Below, piece after piece: positions 9,075-17,155 of a DNA stretch of 64,000 nt (within the stretch, counting starts at the first letter, position 1; every line of letters starts with the position of its first letter). A program made the translations under genes and the position numbers. The notes under the pieces are model-generated. The model saw only the letters and a list, made by a program, of their open reading frames with translations, had not been told where the DNA came from and did not search any database. Location: NCBI GenBank assembly GCA_040429635.1, contig CP158972.1:3688972-3752971 (forward strand). The letters are read 5' to 3'. The stretch comes from Tamlana crocina (GTDB taxonomy: Bacteria > Bacteroidota > Bacteroidia > Flavobacteriales > Flavobacteriaceae).

Positions 9075-9545
9075 ATGCCCAAAAAACAAAAAACCATCAC
9101 TATTGATGGTATCGACAAAAAAATACTCCGCGCCCTGATGCAAGACGCCCGAACCCCTATTTTGGAAATTGCCCGCAATGTGGGCATATCGGGAGCGGCC
9201 ATTCACCAACGCTTACGAAAACTGGAAAAGGCGAAACTGATTTCGGGTTCAAAATTTATTATCAATCCCGAAGTTTTAGGGTACTCTACCATGGCTTTTA
9301 TCGGTGTTTATTTGGATAAAACAGCCAATACCACAGATGTTGTCCGTGCCTTAAAACGCATTCCTGAAGTTTTGGAATGCCACTACACCACAGGGCATTA
9401 CAGTCTGTTTATAAAGCTACTCAGCTTAAACAACACCCATTTGATGCATTTACTGCACGAAAAAATTCAAAGTATTTCTGGAGTGCAACGCACCGAATCG
9501 CTTATTTCTTTAGGCCAGGTGATTGATAGGCAGATACATATTTAA
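9075..9545 (+). CDS. Lrp/AsnC family transcriptional regulator
   Basis: A 156-residue regulator. The N-terminal winged helix-turn-helix is at about residues 10-70 (ILRALMQDARTPILEIA, then GISGAAIHQRLRKLEKA). The C-terminal ligand-sensing RAM domain contains GVYLDKTANTTDVVRAL and the ECHYTTGHYSLFIK strand. These proteins form octamers and respond to amino acids. The location just after a saccharopine dehydrogenase gene makes lysine a candidate effector, which is inference. The opposite strand shows only shadow frames. Confidence 0.92.
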   Translation: MPKKQKTITIDGIDKKILRALMQDARTPILEIARNVGISGAAIHQRLRKLEKAKLISGSKFIINPEVLGYSTMAFIGVYLDKTANTTDVVRALKRIPEVLECHYTTGHYSLFIKLLSLNNTHLMHLLHEKIQSISGVQRTESLISLGQVIDRQIHI

Positions 9546-9601
9546 CTTAATCAGTGTTTAACTTTCTATGCATTACTTCGAGTAAAATTCTGCTAGAATT
9601 T

Positions 9602-9641
9602 TGTACTTCGGCTACGTTCGACAGGGCTATCGAGAAGTACA
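9602..9641. repeat. Short hairpin repeat between lrp and glyS
   Basis: Arms TGTACTTC (9602-9609) and GAAGTACA (9634-9641) enclose GGCTACGTTCGACAGGGC. The TTCGAC core resembles the other hairpins at 9796-9863 and 63675-63713. The gap 9546-9877 (332 bp) holds no gene that I can support: only this hairpin, the terminator at 9754-9785 and the hairpin at 9796-9863. Confidence 0.55.
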
Positions 9642-9753
9642 TTTTTTGGTCATAAATTTTCTTGTTTTCGATACAAATTCCACTCATTTCCAATCGTGAA
9701 ATTCACTCGAACTGACGAAAATCAACGGTTCATTATTTACCTTATTAAAACAG

Positions 9754-9785
9754 AAAACCCGAGCATTGCTACTCGGGTTTCTTTT
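9754..9785. terminator. Intrinsic terminator between lrp and glyS
   Basis: Stem AAACCCGAG (9755-9763) pairs with CTCGGGTTT (9772-9780) around an 8-nt loop, followed by a T-rich run on the plus strand and preceded by A-rich sequence. It is placed to end the Lrp transcript and possibly the convergent glyS transcript. Confidence 0.82.
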
Positions 9786-9795
9786 ATTTATGAGA

Positions 9796-9863
9796 TGCTG
9801 AATCAAGGCTTCGCTTCGACTACGCTCAGCGACCTCGGCTGTGCTCAGCCTGACAATTCAGCA
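9796..9863. repeat. Palindrome-ended repeat with TTCGACTACGCTCAG core
   Basis: Outer arms TGCTGAAT (9796-9803) and ATTCAGCA (9856-9863). The interior has CTTCGACTACGCTCAGC and the related CGGCTGTGCTCAGCCTGA. This kind of element is familiar to me from many Bacteroidota genomes. It ends 15 bp before the glyS stop codon and could act as part of its 3' end. Confidence 0.6.
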
Positions 9864-9877
9864 AAATATTTTGGACG

Positions 9878-11422
9878 TTACTTCATCTTCAATAACCAGT
9901 TACGTACATCCACTTCTTTTTTAATGATATCGCGTAAATCGTCAATCTTTACTCGTTCTTGTTCCATGGTATCCCTGTGGCGGATAGTCACGCTATTATC
10001 TTCCAAAGTATCATGGTCAACCGTGATACAGAACGGTGTTCCGTTGGCATCTTGCCTTCTGTAACGTCTTCCAACGGCATCTTTTTCATCGTAAATGATG
10101 TTGAAATCCCATTTTAGGTCTTCCACAATTTGTCGAGCCACTTCTGGCAATCCGTCCTTTTTTACCAATGGTAAAACAGCCGCTTTTACCGGTGCTAGAA
10201 CACTTGGCAATTTTAATACGGTTCGGGTTGTACCATTTTCTAATTCTTCTTCTTGTAACGAATTAGAGAATACCGCCAAGAACATTCTGTCTAAACCAAT
10301 AGACGTTTCCAATACGTACGGTACATAGCTTTTATTTTCCTCAGGGTCGAAATATTGTAATTTTTTACCGGAGTATTTTTCGTGCTGACTCAAATCGAAA
10401 TCGGTTCGCGAGTGGATACCTTCCAATTCTTTAAATCCGAATGGGAACTTAAACTCGATATCGGCAGCGGCATCAGCATAATGTGCTAATTTTTCGTGGT
10501 CATGGAATCGGTAATTATCCTCACCCATTCCCAAACTCAAGTGCCATTTTAATCGGGTTTCCTTCCAATGCTCGTACCATTCCTGTTGTGTGCCCGGCTT
10601 GATGAAAAACTGCATTTCCATCTGTTCGAACTCACGCATACGGAAAATAAACTGACGCGCCACAATCTCGTTCCTAAATGCCTTTCCGGTTTGTGCAATT
10701 CCGAACGGAATCTTTAATCGGCTGGTTTTTTGAACATTCAAAAAGTTCACAAAAATGCCCTGTGCCGTTTCTGGGCGCAAGTACAAATCCATGGCATTTT
10801 CTGCTGAAGCCCCCAATTTGGTACCGAACATTAAATTGAACTGCTTAACATCTGTCCAATTTTTACTTCCTGTTAGTGGATCGGCAATTTCCAATTCTTC
10901 AATCAATGATTTTACATCAGCCAAATCTTCGTTTTCCAACGATTTTGCCATCCGCGAAAGCGTGGTATTTATTTTTTCCTGATAGCCCAACACCCGTTGG
11001 TTCGTGCTAACAAATTCTTCTTTATTAAAAGCGTCTCCAAAACGCTTTTCGGCCTTAGCGACTTCCTTGTCGATTTTGGCTTCAATTTTAGCACAATAAT
11101 CTTCAATCAATACATCGGCACGGTAGCGCTTTTTGGAATCTTTATTATCAATTAACGGATCGTTAAAGGCATCAACGTGCCCAGAAGCTTTCCATGTAGT
11201 GGGATGCATAAAAATAGCAGCATCAATGCCCACTATATTTTCATTCATCTGCACCATGGCGCGCCACCAGTAATCGCGGATGTTTTTCTTTAATTCTGCA
11301 CCGTTTTGTGCGTAGTCGTAAACTGCACTTAATCCGTCGTAGATTTCGCTACTCTGGAATACGTAACCATACTCCTTTGCGTGAGAGATTACTTTTTTAA
11401 ATTGATCGTCTTGATTTGCCAT
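9878..11422 (-). CDS. glyS: Glycine--tRNA ligase (homodimeric type)
   Basis: A 514-residue class II synthetase of the single-chain alpha2 type (archaeal/eukaryotic-like), not the alpha2beta2 type. Visible landmarks are SSEIYDGLSAVYDYAQNG near the N-terminus, motif 2 around FRNEI with RMREFEQME, LRPETAQGIF, and a C-terminal anticodon-binding domain (LAPVKAAVLPL to the end). It charges tRNA-Gly. It is transcribed alone and is convergent with the Lrp gene. Confidence 0.94.
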   Translation of the reverse strand: MANQDDQFKKVISHAKEYGYVFQSSEIYDGLSAVYDYAQNGAELKKNIRDYWWRAMVQMNENIVGIDAAIFMHPTTWKASGHVDAFNDPLIDNKDSKKRYRADVLIEDYCAKIEAKIDKEVAKAEKRFGDAFNKEEFVSTNQRVLGYQEKINTTLSRMAKSLENEDLADVKSLIEELEIADPLTGSKNWTDVKQFNLMFGTKLGASAENAMDLYLRPETAQGIFVNFLNVQKTSRLKIPFGIAQTGKAFRNEIVARQFIFRMREFEQMEMQFFIKPGTQQEWYEHWKETRLKWHLSLGMGEDNYRFHDHEKLAHYADAAADIEFKFPFGFKELEGIHSRTDFDLSQHEKYSGKKLQYFDPEENKSYVPYVLETSIGLDRMFLAVFSNSLQEEELENGTTRTVLKLPSVLAPVKAAVLPLVKKDGLPEVARQIVEDLKWDFNIIYDEKDAVGRRYRRQDANGTPFCITVDHDTLEDNSVTIRHRDTMEQERVKIDDLRDIIKKEVDVRNWLLKMK

Positions 11423-11489
11423 AGCTGCAAAAATAATAAACCGCTTTAAACTAATGCATTTTTAATGAAAAATTAGTGGAGGATTATTT

Positions 11490-11614
11490 TAGCCACAAAT
11501 GCACGAATGCTATTCTGCACATGGCATATTTATAGATTAGCCAAAAGCAAATATTCCAAAATCAAATAAATTCAGTAAATTAAGCATTGAAAACAATTCG
11601 TGGATTCGTGGCTA
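11490..11614. repeat. Inverted repeat with TAGCCAC..GCACGAAT arms (MITE-like)
   Basis: Left arm TAGCCACAAATGCACGAAT (11490-11508) and right arm ATTCGTGGATTCGTGGCTA (11596-11614) are imperfect reverse complements flanking about 87 bp of AT-rich DNA. Similar arms occur at 60938-60998. The pair lies in the 220-bp region between the divergent glyS and comF genes and contains no ORF. Confidence 0.7.
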
Positions 11615-11642
11615 ATTTAAGATTTACCCAACGTCATTGCAC

Positions 11643-12320
11643 ATGCTAAACCCCATCATCAATTTATTCTTCCCAAAAGTATGTGTGGCATGCAATAATT
11701 TATTGGGCGACAACGAACATACTATTTGTATGGATTGCCGGCATGATTTGCCTGTAACCAACTTTCATTTTGATGATAGCGATGTAGTTAAAAAAGTACT
11801 GTACGGCCGTGCGAATATTGAAAACGGTACAGCATTATTTCGATTTGAAAAGAAAGGCAAAGTACAGCAACTTATTCATAATTTAAAATATCGTGGCCAT
11901 GAAAACATCGGCTATTTCTTGGGAAATTGGTTGGGCGGCGAACTAAAAACGGTTGAAGCATACCAGCAGATTGATGCCGTAATCCCCGTACCCATGCACC
12001 CTAAAAAACAAAAAAAGCGAGGCTACAACCAAGTGACCAAATTTGGACAACAAATTGCCGAAGCCCTAAATGCCGAATACAAAGACGATGTTTTGGTTAA
12101 AATCACCAACACCCAATCGCAAACCATAAAAAGCCGTTTTTCGCGCTGGGACAGCAGCAACGAATTATTTGCAATTAATAATCCTAACAGCATTAAAGGC
12201 ATGCACATTCTTTTGGTTGACGACCTCATTACAACCGGAGCAACGCTCGAGGCTTGCATTAATGTTTTAAACCAATCTGAAAACGTAAAAATTAGCATCG
12301 CCACCATGGCAATAGCGTAA
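11643..12320 (+). CDS. comF: ComF family protein (phosphoribosyltransferase-like)
   Basis: ATG at 11643 chosen over an upstream TTG at 11637, giving about 225 aa. An N-terminal four-cysteine zinc site (CVACNNLL and CMDCRHDL) is followed by the ComF core AVIPVPMHPKKQKKRGYNQ and the PRPP-binding loop ILLVDDLITTGATLEAC. ComF proteins assist uptake of single-stranded DNA in natural transformation; activity outside that role is unclear. It stands alone. Confidence 0.9.
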   Translation: MLNPIINLFFPKVCVACNNLLGDNEHTICMDCRHDLPVTNFHFDDSDVVKKVLYGRANIENGTALFRFEKKGKVQQLIHNLKYRGHENIGYFLGNWLGGELKTVEAYQQIDAVIPVPMHPKKQKKRGYNQVTKFGQQIAEALNAEYKDDVLVKITNTQSQTIKSRFSRWDSSNELFAINNPNSIKGMHILLVDDLITTGATLEACINVLNQSENVKISIATMAIA

Positions 12321-12484
12321 ACGAACTCACGTTATATGTTGAAAAATGTTTAGGTTTCTTCTGTAAGAACGAAATTTTGTTCAAAAAAATGCAAAATTTC
12401 ATTTCTCTTTAGTAACCGCTTCGCTAGCACATAAATTATTTCATTCTGTTTTTTTTTGTGAATTTCAGAACGAAAAAATTCATG

Positions 12485-12492
12485 TACTTTTG
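12485..12492 (+). promoter_or_regulatory. -7 promoter element upstream of the Big_5 lipoprotein gene
   Basis: TACTTTTG fits TAnnTTTG exactly and lies 22 bp before the chosen ATG at 12514. It overlaps an in-frame TTG at 12490, which argues that TTG is not the start. A correctly spaced -33 element was not evident. Confidence 0.5.
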
Positions 12493-12513
12493 TTAAAAAT
12501 TTTTAAACTGTTG

Positions 12514-14118
12514 ATGAGCAAGTCGTTTTTAAACTTTGTTTTGGCCATTTTCATTGGTCTTATTTTAGCCAATTGCGCCAATCGAGGCCGCCCCGAAGGC
12601 GGACCAAAAGACATTACGCCACCTAAAATAATAAAGTCGATTCCAGAAAACTACTCCACCAATTTTAAAGGCGATGAAATTGAAATTTATTTCGATGAAT
12701 TTATCAAAATAAAAGATCTGCAAAAACAGCTCATTATTTCACCACCAATGAACACCCAACCCAATGTGACCCCTTTGGGCGGTGCGAGCAAGTATATCAC
12801 CATAAAAATTTACGATACACTGCAGCCCAACACTACTTATGCGTTTAACTTCGGGAACAGCATTACTGACAACAACGAGGGCAACCCGTATCCGTACTAC
12901 CGCTATGTGTTTTCAACCGGCGATTATATCGATTCGCTAACCGTAAAAGGCAACATTGTCGATGCCCTTTTAAAACAGCCCGAAACCTTTGTTAATGTGG
13001 CGCTTTACGAGGTCGATTCTACGTATTCCGATTCCATTGTTTACAAAGAAAAACCTAAGTACATTACCAACACGCTTGACAGTTTAACAACGTTCACCAT
13101 TGAAAACATAAAACCCGGAAAATATAAACTTATCGCACTGAAAGACAACAACGGCGATAACAAATTCCAACAAAAGGTGGATCAAATTGCATTTCATGAA
13201 GGATTTATTGAAGTACCTACCGACACTTCGTACACCCTAAAATTATTCAAGGAAAATTTAGATTTTAGGGCGACACGCCCTAGATTGATTTCGGGTGAAA
13301 AAATTGCTTTCGGTTTCGAAGGCAGTTATGAAAACATGCATATTGATATCCTTTCGGAAACGCCACCAGAGTTTGAATACCGCATTACCAAAGATGAAAA
13401 AACAGATTCATTGATGTACTGGTACAAACCTCGTTTGGAAGTCGATTCACTTAATTTTTTAGTGTCGCACCCCGCTCTTGAAAAAGAATTCACTGTACGC
13501 ATTAGCGAACAAAAACGGGATTCGTTAACCATTAAAGCCCTGCCCTTTGGTTCCATCAGTATTGAAGAAGATTTAAAAATAATCGGCACAACGCCTTTTG
13601 TTGAATTTAACGCTTCAAAAATCACGCTTTTAGACAAAGATTCAACAGCGGTAAATTTCGAAACGCGTTTCGACACCATCAACAATACTTATACCTTCCA
13701 GTTTAACAAAACCGAAGACAACAGTTATAAAATGCAAATTCTTCCGGAAGCCTTTACTGGATTCTTCGGAAACAAAAACGACACCATCAACGTCTCCTTA
13801 AACACCAAAAAGGCTTCATCGTTTGGGTACGTGCGGTTCACCTTGGCCAACGCCCCGACATACCCGCTTATCATCCAATTGACCGACAACCAAGGCAAGG
13901 TAAAAGTAGAAGGATACACACAAGAGCAAGATATGGTCGATTTTTTAAATTTAGAACCAGGCACCTATTCCATAAGGGTGGTGCACGATGTTAATGGCAA
14001 TCAGCTTTTCGATACGGGAAGTTTCCTAAATAAAATTCAACCAGAAAAAGTGAGTCATTTTCAGGATATTGAAATTCGCGCCGATTGGGGAATTCAGGAA
14101 ACCTTGACTTTTAACTGA
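12514..14118 (+). CDS. Ig-like (Big_5/SbsA-type) domain lipoprotein
   Basis: About 534 aa from ATG 12514 (MSKSFLNFV). The lipoprotein signal peptide ends LILANC, followed by NRGRPEGGPKDITPPKI, the conserved opening of this Bacteroidota family. An SbsA-type bacterial Ig-like domain follows (about residues 40-140: FDEFIKIKDLQKQLIISPP, then TTYAFNFGNSITDNNEGN). Later segments are beta-rich, with DNNGDNKFQQKVDQIAF and DVNGNQLFDTGSF turns typical of carboxypeptidase-regulatory-like folds. It is probably anchored in the outer membrane; function unknown. The last 8 bp overlap the convergent nitrilase gene. Confidence 0.82.
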   Translation: MSKSFLNFVLAIFIGLILANCANRGRPEGGPKDITPPKIIKSIPENYSTNFKGDEIEIYFDEFIKIKDLQKQLIISPPMNTQPNVTPLGGASKYITIKIYDTLQPNTTYAFNFGNSITDNNEGNPYPYYRYVFSTGDYIDSLTVKGNIVDALLKQPETFVNVALYEVDSTYSDSIVYKEKPKYITNTLDSLTTFTIENIKPGKYKLIALKDNNGDNKFQQKVDQIAFHEGFIEVPTDTSYTLKLFKENLDFRATRPRLISGEKIAFGFEGSYENMHIDILSETPPEFEYRITKDEKTDSLMYWYKPRLEVDSLNFLVSHPALEKEFTVRISEQKRDSLTIKALPFGSISIEEDLKIIGTTPFVEFNASKITLLDKDSTAVNFETRFDTINNTYTFQFNKTEDNSYKMQILPEAFTGFFGNKNDTINVSLNTKKASSFGYVRFTLANAPTYPLIIQLTDNQGKVKVEGYTQEQDMVDFLNLEPGTYSIRVVHDVNGNQLFDTGSFLNKIQPEKVSHFQDIEIRADWGIQETLTFN

Positions 14119-14890
14119 TACTGAACGTATCGCGGTCGTTTAAGAATTTGAATTTATTGCGATAGGCTTCAACATGCCTTTTTTCTAAGGTAACTATTTC
14201 TATTTGTTCCTTACCAGATTGAAAATTAGCGATGGAATTCCCCAACACATCATAAGCGCCCGAATGCCCCACATACTCTATATTTATGCCATCAACGCCC
14301 ACTCGGTTTACACCAATGCAGTAACTCATATTTTCAATGGCACGGGCTTTTAATAGGATATCCCAAGCTGAAATTCTAGGTTTTGGCCAATTCGCTACAT
14401 AAATCAACACATCGTAATCTTCAACATTTCTGGCCCAAACGGGAAAACGCAAATCGTAACATACCTGCGGGCAAATTTTCCAGCCTTTGCAATCAATAAT
14501 CACTTTTTCTGTTCCGGCAGTGTAGGTTTTGTGTTCGTTCGCCAAAGTAAAGGTGTGGCGTTTGTTGTAGCTTGAAATATTTCCAGAGGGCTCGACAAAC
14601 AAAAAACGGTTATAAAACTTATCATTCTCTATAATCACAAGGCTTCCCGAGATGGCAGCGTTCTTCTTAGTCGCCATTTGTTTCATCCAATTAACCGTTT
14701 CGCCCTGCATCGTCTCGGCTACTTTTTCGGCATTCATGGTAAAACCTGTGGCGAACATTTCGGGCAACACTACCACATCTACAGGACTGGAAATATCCTC
14801 TATTTTTTTGGTGAAGTTCTTCCGGTTTGCTTCGGGGTTTTCCCAAACCAAATCGGACTGCACTAATGCGATATTAAGCTGATTTTGCAA
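14111..14890 (-). CDS. Nitrilase/omega-amidase family carbon-nitrogen hydrolase
   Basis: A 259-residue carbon-nitrogen hydrolase with the full Glu-Lys-Cys triad visible: Glu44 in VLPEMFATGF, Lys110 in YNKRHTF, Cys144 in PQVCYDLRFP. The closest remembered type is the omega-amidase/YafV group, which hydrolyses 2-oxoglutaramate or 2-oxosuccinamate left by glutamine or methionine transaminases. The PLP aminotransferase two genes away (15446-16591) is of exactly that partner type, so the two plausibly act together in methionine-salvage transamination. That pairing is inference from family and context. Confidence 0.87.
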   Translation of the reverse strand: MQNQLNIALVQSDLVWENPEANRKNFTKKIEDISSPVDVVVLPEMFATGFTMNAEKVAETMQGETVNWMKQMATKKNAAISGSLVIIENDKFYNRFLFVEPSGNISSYNKRHTFTLANEHKTYTAGTEKVIIDCKGWKICPQVCYDLRFPVWARNVEDYDVLIYVANWPKPRISAWDILLKARAIENMSYCIGVNRVGVDGINIEYVGHSGAYDVLGNSIANFQSGKEQIEIVTLEKRHVEAYRNKFKFLNDRDTFSIS

Positions 14891-14900
14891 AACTTTTAAT

Positions 14901-15368
14901 TTATAGTTTTCTTTTGGCTTTGGCGGTTTGTTCTTTCAACTTTTCTATTTTCGAAAGCCATTTTTGTTCGTCTTGAGGTGACAATTTACCTTTCTTTTTT
15001 AACTTTTCATACTTTTGCTGGGCACTTTCGTATTTCCCCGTTAATTTTTCATAATTGGAGTGCGCCTTCTCTTTTTGCTTTAACGCTTTTTCAGCCTTCT
15101 TTTGTTTCTTTTCAGCAGCTTTTTGTTTTTTCTCTGCTTTTTTTAACGCCTTTTCTTTTTCATTGGCTGCTTCAATTGCTTCTACCTTTTTATTCAAAGC
15201 CTTTTTTACTTCCAACCGTTCTTCTAAACTTAATTTATTCGTTACATCAACACCATCTTTTAAAACGGCTTCGCCTTTCACGGTATAGATTACGCCGTTT
15301 AAGGTAACTTCTTGAGCTTGAAGCATCAAACCCAAACAAAAAAACAGAGTAACAACTAAAAATCTCAT
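14901..15368 (-). CDS. Exported Lys/Glu/Ala-rich coiled-coil protein
   Basis: Start taken at 15368 (MRFLVVTLFFCLGLMLQAQ), which begins a clean signal peptide cleaved after Ala-Gln-Ala type residues; an upstream in-frame ATG at 15407 would add 13 charged residues before it. About 155 aa. After a short folded piece (VTLNGVIYTVKGEAVLKDG) the chain is a continuous Lys/Glu/Ala heptad-like coiled coil (KKAEKKQKAAEKKQKKAE). Probably periplasmic; I do not recognise a function. It lies between the nitrilase and aminotransferase genes on the same strand. Confidence 0.72.
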   Translation of the reverse strand: MRFLVVTLFFCLGLMLQAQEVTLNGVIYTVKGEAVLKDGVDVTNKLSLEERLEVKKALNKKVEAIEAANEKEKALKKAEKKQKAAEKKQKKAEKALKQKEKAHSNYEKLTGKYESAQQKYEKLKKKGKLSPQDEQKWLSKIEKLKEQTAKAKRKL

Positions 15369-15445
15369 AATCTTCTTTTTAAAATTCAACTTACTATTTA
15401 GACCCACAATTTAAGGTTTGTCACGCCATTAACGCGCTTTTAACA

Positions 15446-16591
15446 TTATAGCCTGCACAATATTTCGGCAGCTTGTTTTAGGGTATCTTCGGTTTTAGCA
15501 AAACAAAAACGCAGCACTTTATGGTCTATATTATCGATATTGAATACCGACATAGGTATTGAAGCCACACCATTTTCAACCGTTAATCGCTTTGCGAAAT
15601 CCACATCGTTTTCTTGGGTGATTTGGGAGTAATCCAAAACTTGAAAATACGAACCTTTGGCTGGGGTAAACCTAAACCTTGAATCCTTCATTAAATTTAA
15701 GAATAAATCACGCTTTTTTTGGTAAAACTCGGGCAATTTCAGGTAATGCTCGGGGGTTCGCATATAATCGGCAATACCTTTTTGCGTGGGGTGGTGGATG
15801 CAGAACACCGCAAATTGATGTACTTTTAAAAACTCGTCCATCAGTGATTTTGGCGCACAGCAATAGCCCACACGCCACCCCGTATTGTGGAAAGTTTTAC
15901 AAAACGACGACACCACAAAACTCCTTGCTTTTAAATCGGAAAACAAACAAGCACTTTGGTGTTTTCCGCCATCGTAAATCATGTGTTCGTAAACCTCATC
16001 ACTCAAAACTATAATATTCGTGTTTTTAGTGATTTCCTGCAGTTGAAGCATATCTTGCTTCGAAAAAACGCTACCGGAGGGGTTGTGAGGCGTATTAACA
16101 ATAATCATTTTGGTGCGGCTGCTAATTTTAGCTTTTACCGTTTCCCAACCTACTTTATATCCATTTGAAGCTTTGAGCTGAACAGGGACAGGAATACCTC
16201 CATTTAATTGAACGTTAGGTTCATAACTATCATAAGCTGGTTTAAAAACAACCACCTCATCATTGGGTTTTATAAAAGTTGAAATGATAGTAAAAATAGC
16301 CTGTGTGGCCCCAGCAGTCACAACAATTTCGGTTTCTGGATGATAGCTTTCTCCATAAACCAATTCATATTTTTTTGAAATAGCATTTCGGAGTTCCAAA
16401 TGGCCACGCATGGGCGCATATTGATTGTAGCCCGAATTCATAGCCTTGCCGACTAAATCAATTAGTTTTTGGTCGCTTTTAAAATTAGGGAAGCCCTGCG
16501 ACAAATTAATGGCATTGTGTTTTGCCGCCAAGGCACTCATCACCGAAAAAATGGTGGTGCCAACATGGGGAAGTTTAGATGAATGTTGCAT
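15446..16591 (-). CDS. PLP-dependent aminotransferase, methionine/kynurenine type (class I)
   Basis: Start chosen at 16591 (MQHSSKLPHVGTTIFSVM), as homologues begin with the SKLPHVGTTIF segment; an upstream ATG at 16624 gives 11 extra residues. About 381 aa. Fold-type I landmarks: INLSQGFPNF, the Asn/Pro motif VNTPHNPSGSVF, LSDEVYEHM, and the PLP lysine in SSFCKTFHNTGWRVGY. This is the YbdL/KAT subgroup, which transaminates methionine and aromatic amino acids with 2-oxo acids. Its proximity to an omega-amidase suggests a salvage pair. Confidence 0.9.
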   Translation of the reverse strand: MQHSSKLPHVGTTIFSVMSALAAKHNAINLSQGFPNFKSDQKLIDLVGKAMNSGYNQYAPMRGHLELRNAISKKYELVYGESYHPETEIVVTAGATQAIFTIISTFIKPNDEVVVFKPAYDSYEPNVQLNGGIPVPVQLKASNGYKVGWETVKAKISSRTKMIIVNTPHNPSGSVFSKQDMLQLQEITKNTNIIVLSDEVYEHMIYDGGKHQSACLFSDLKARSFVVSSFCKTFHNTGWRVGYCCAPKSLMDEFLKVHQFAVFCIHHPTQKGIADYMRTPEHYLKLPEFYQKKRDLFLNLMKDSRFRFTPAKGSYFQVLDYSQITQENDVDFAKRLTVENGVASIPMSVFNIDNIDHKVLRFCFAKTEDTLKQAAEILCRL

Positions 16592-16667
16592 GCTTAAAAC
16601 TACACAATTTTCATCTTTATGCAATAAAAAAGGTAACTCAGAAAATCTAAACTTTACTGGTTACGAA

Positions 16668-17033
16668 TTAATTTTCTGAATCGTTTTTGTCATTTAAGGT
16701 CTGTTCTATTTTTTGCTGACTTAAACGTTTTGCCTTTTGGAAGTTTTCTATATTGTCTTGAAGCGCATTTTCAATGGAATTTTTTGAATTGTTATAACGG
16801 TTTTCCATGGTTTGGATATACGCCAAAGCCTTAACACTTTTTGAAAAGTCGGCCTTTTCCTTGGTTTCCGCATCATTGAACACTGTTTTTTCTTCGACGA
16901 CTTCTTGCTGAAAATCTTCATCATACAGTTCCATCGATTCCTTTTCAAACCTTCTAAAGTCTGAGTCAGATTTGAAGACTTTTATAACATACATCATCAC
17001 AAGACCAATAAAAAAACACCACAACCAAACCAT
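16668..17033 (-). CDS. Small membrane-anchored coiled-coil protein, unknown function
   Basis: 121 aa. One N-terminal hydrophobic helix (MVWLWCFFIGLVMMYVIKVF) is followed by an acidic, helix-prone cytoplasmic or periplasmic region ending in KNDSEN. No known family recognised. It sits between the aminotransferase and the MutS-like gene on the same strand. Confidence 0.65.
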   Translation of the reverse strand: MVWLWCFFIGLVMMYVIKVFKSDSDFRRFEKESMELYDEDFQQEVVEEKTVFNDAETKEKADFSKSVKALAYIQTMENRYNNSKNSIENALQDNIENFQKAKRLSQQKIEQTLNDKNDSEN

Positions 17034-17155
17034 AGACCCCTGACATTAAATGATTTATGATTCAAAAATAATACTAAACCTATAAAAACAGGCTTTTCCT
17101 TCGATTAGTAAGTATTATCTGTAGACGAATGGAAACAAACTTAAGATAAGCTAAT

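Noticed and set aside
11637..11642. TTG start for comF
   Set aside because: The ATG two codons later fits the family N-terminus, and no ribosome-binding signal favours TTG.
14978..15307. Plus-strand open frames opposite the coiled-coil gene
   Set aside because: Their Phe/Ser/Leu composition is the complement of Lys/Glu/Ala codons; no independent support.
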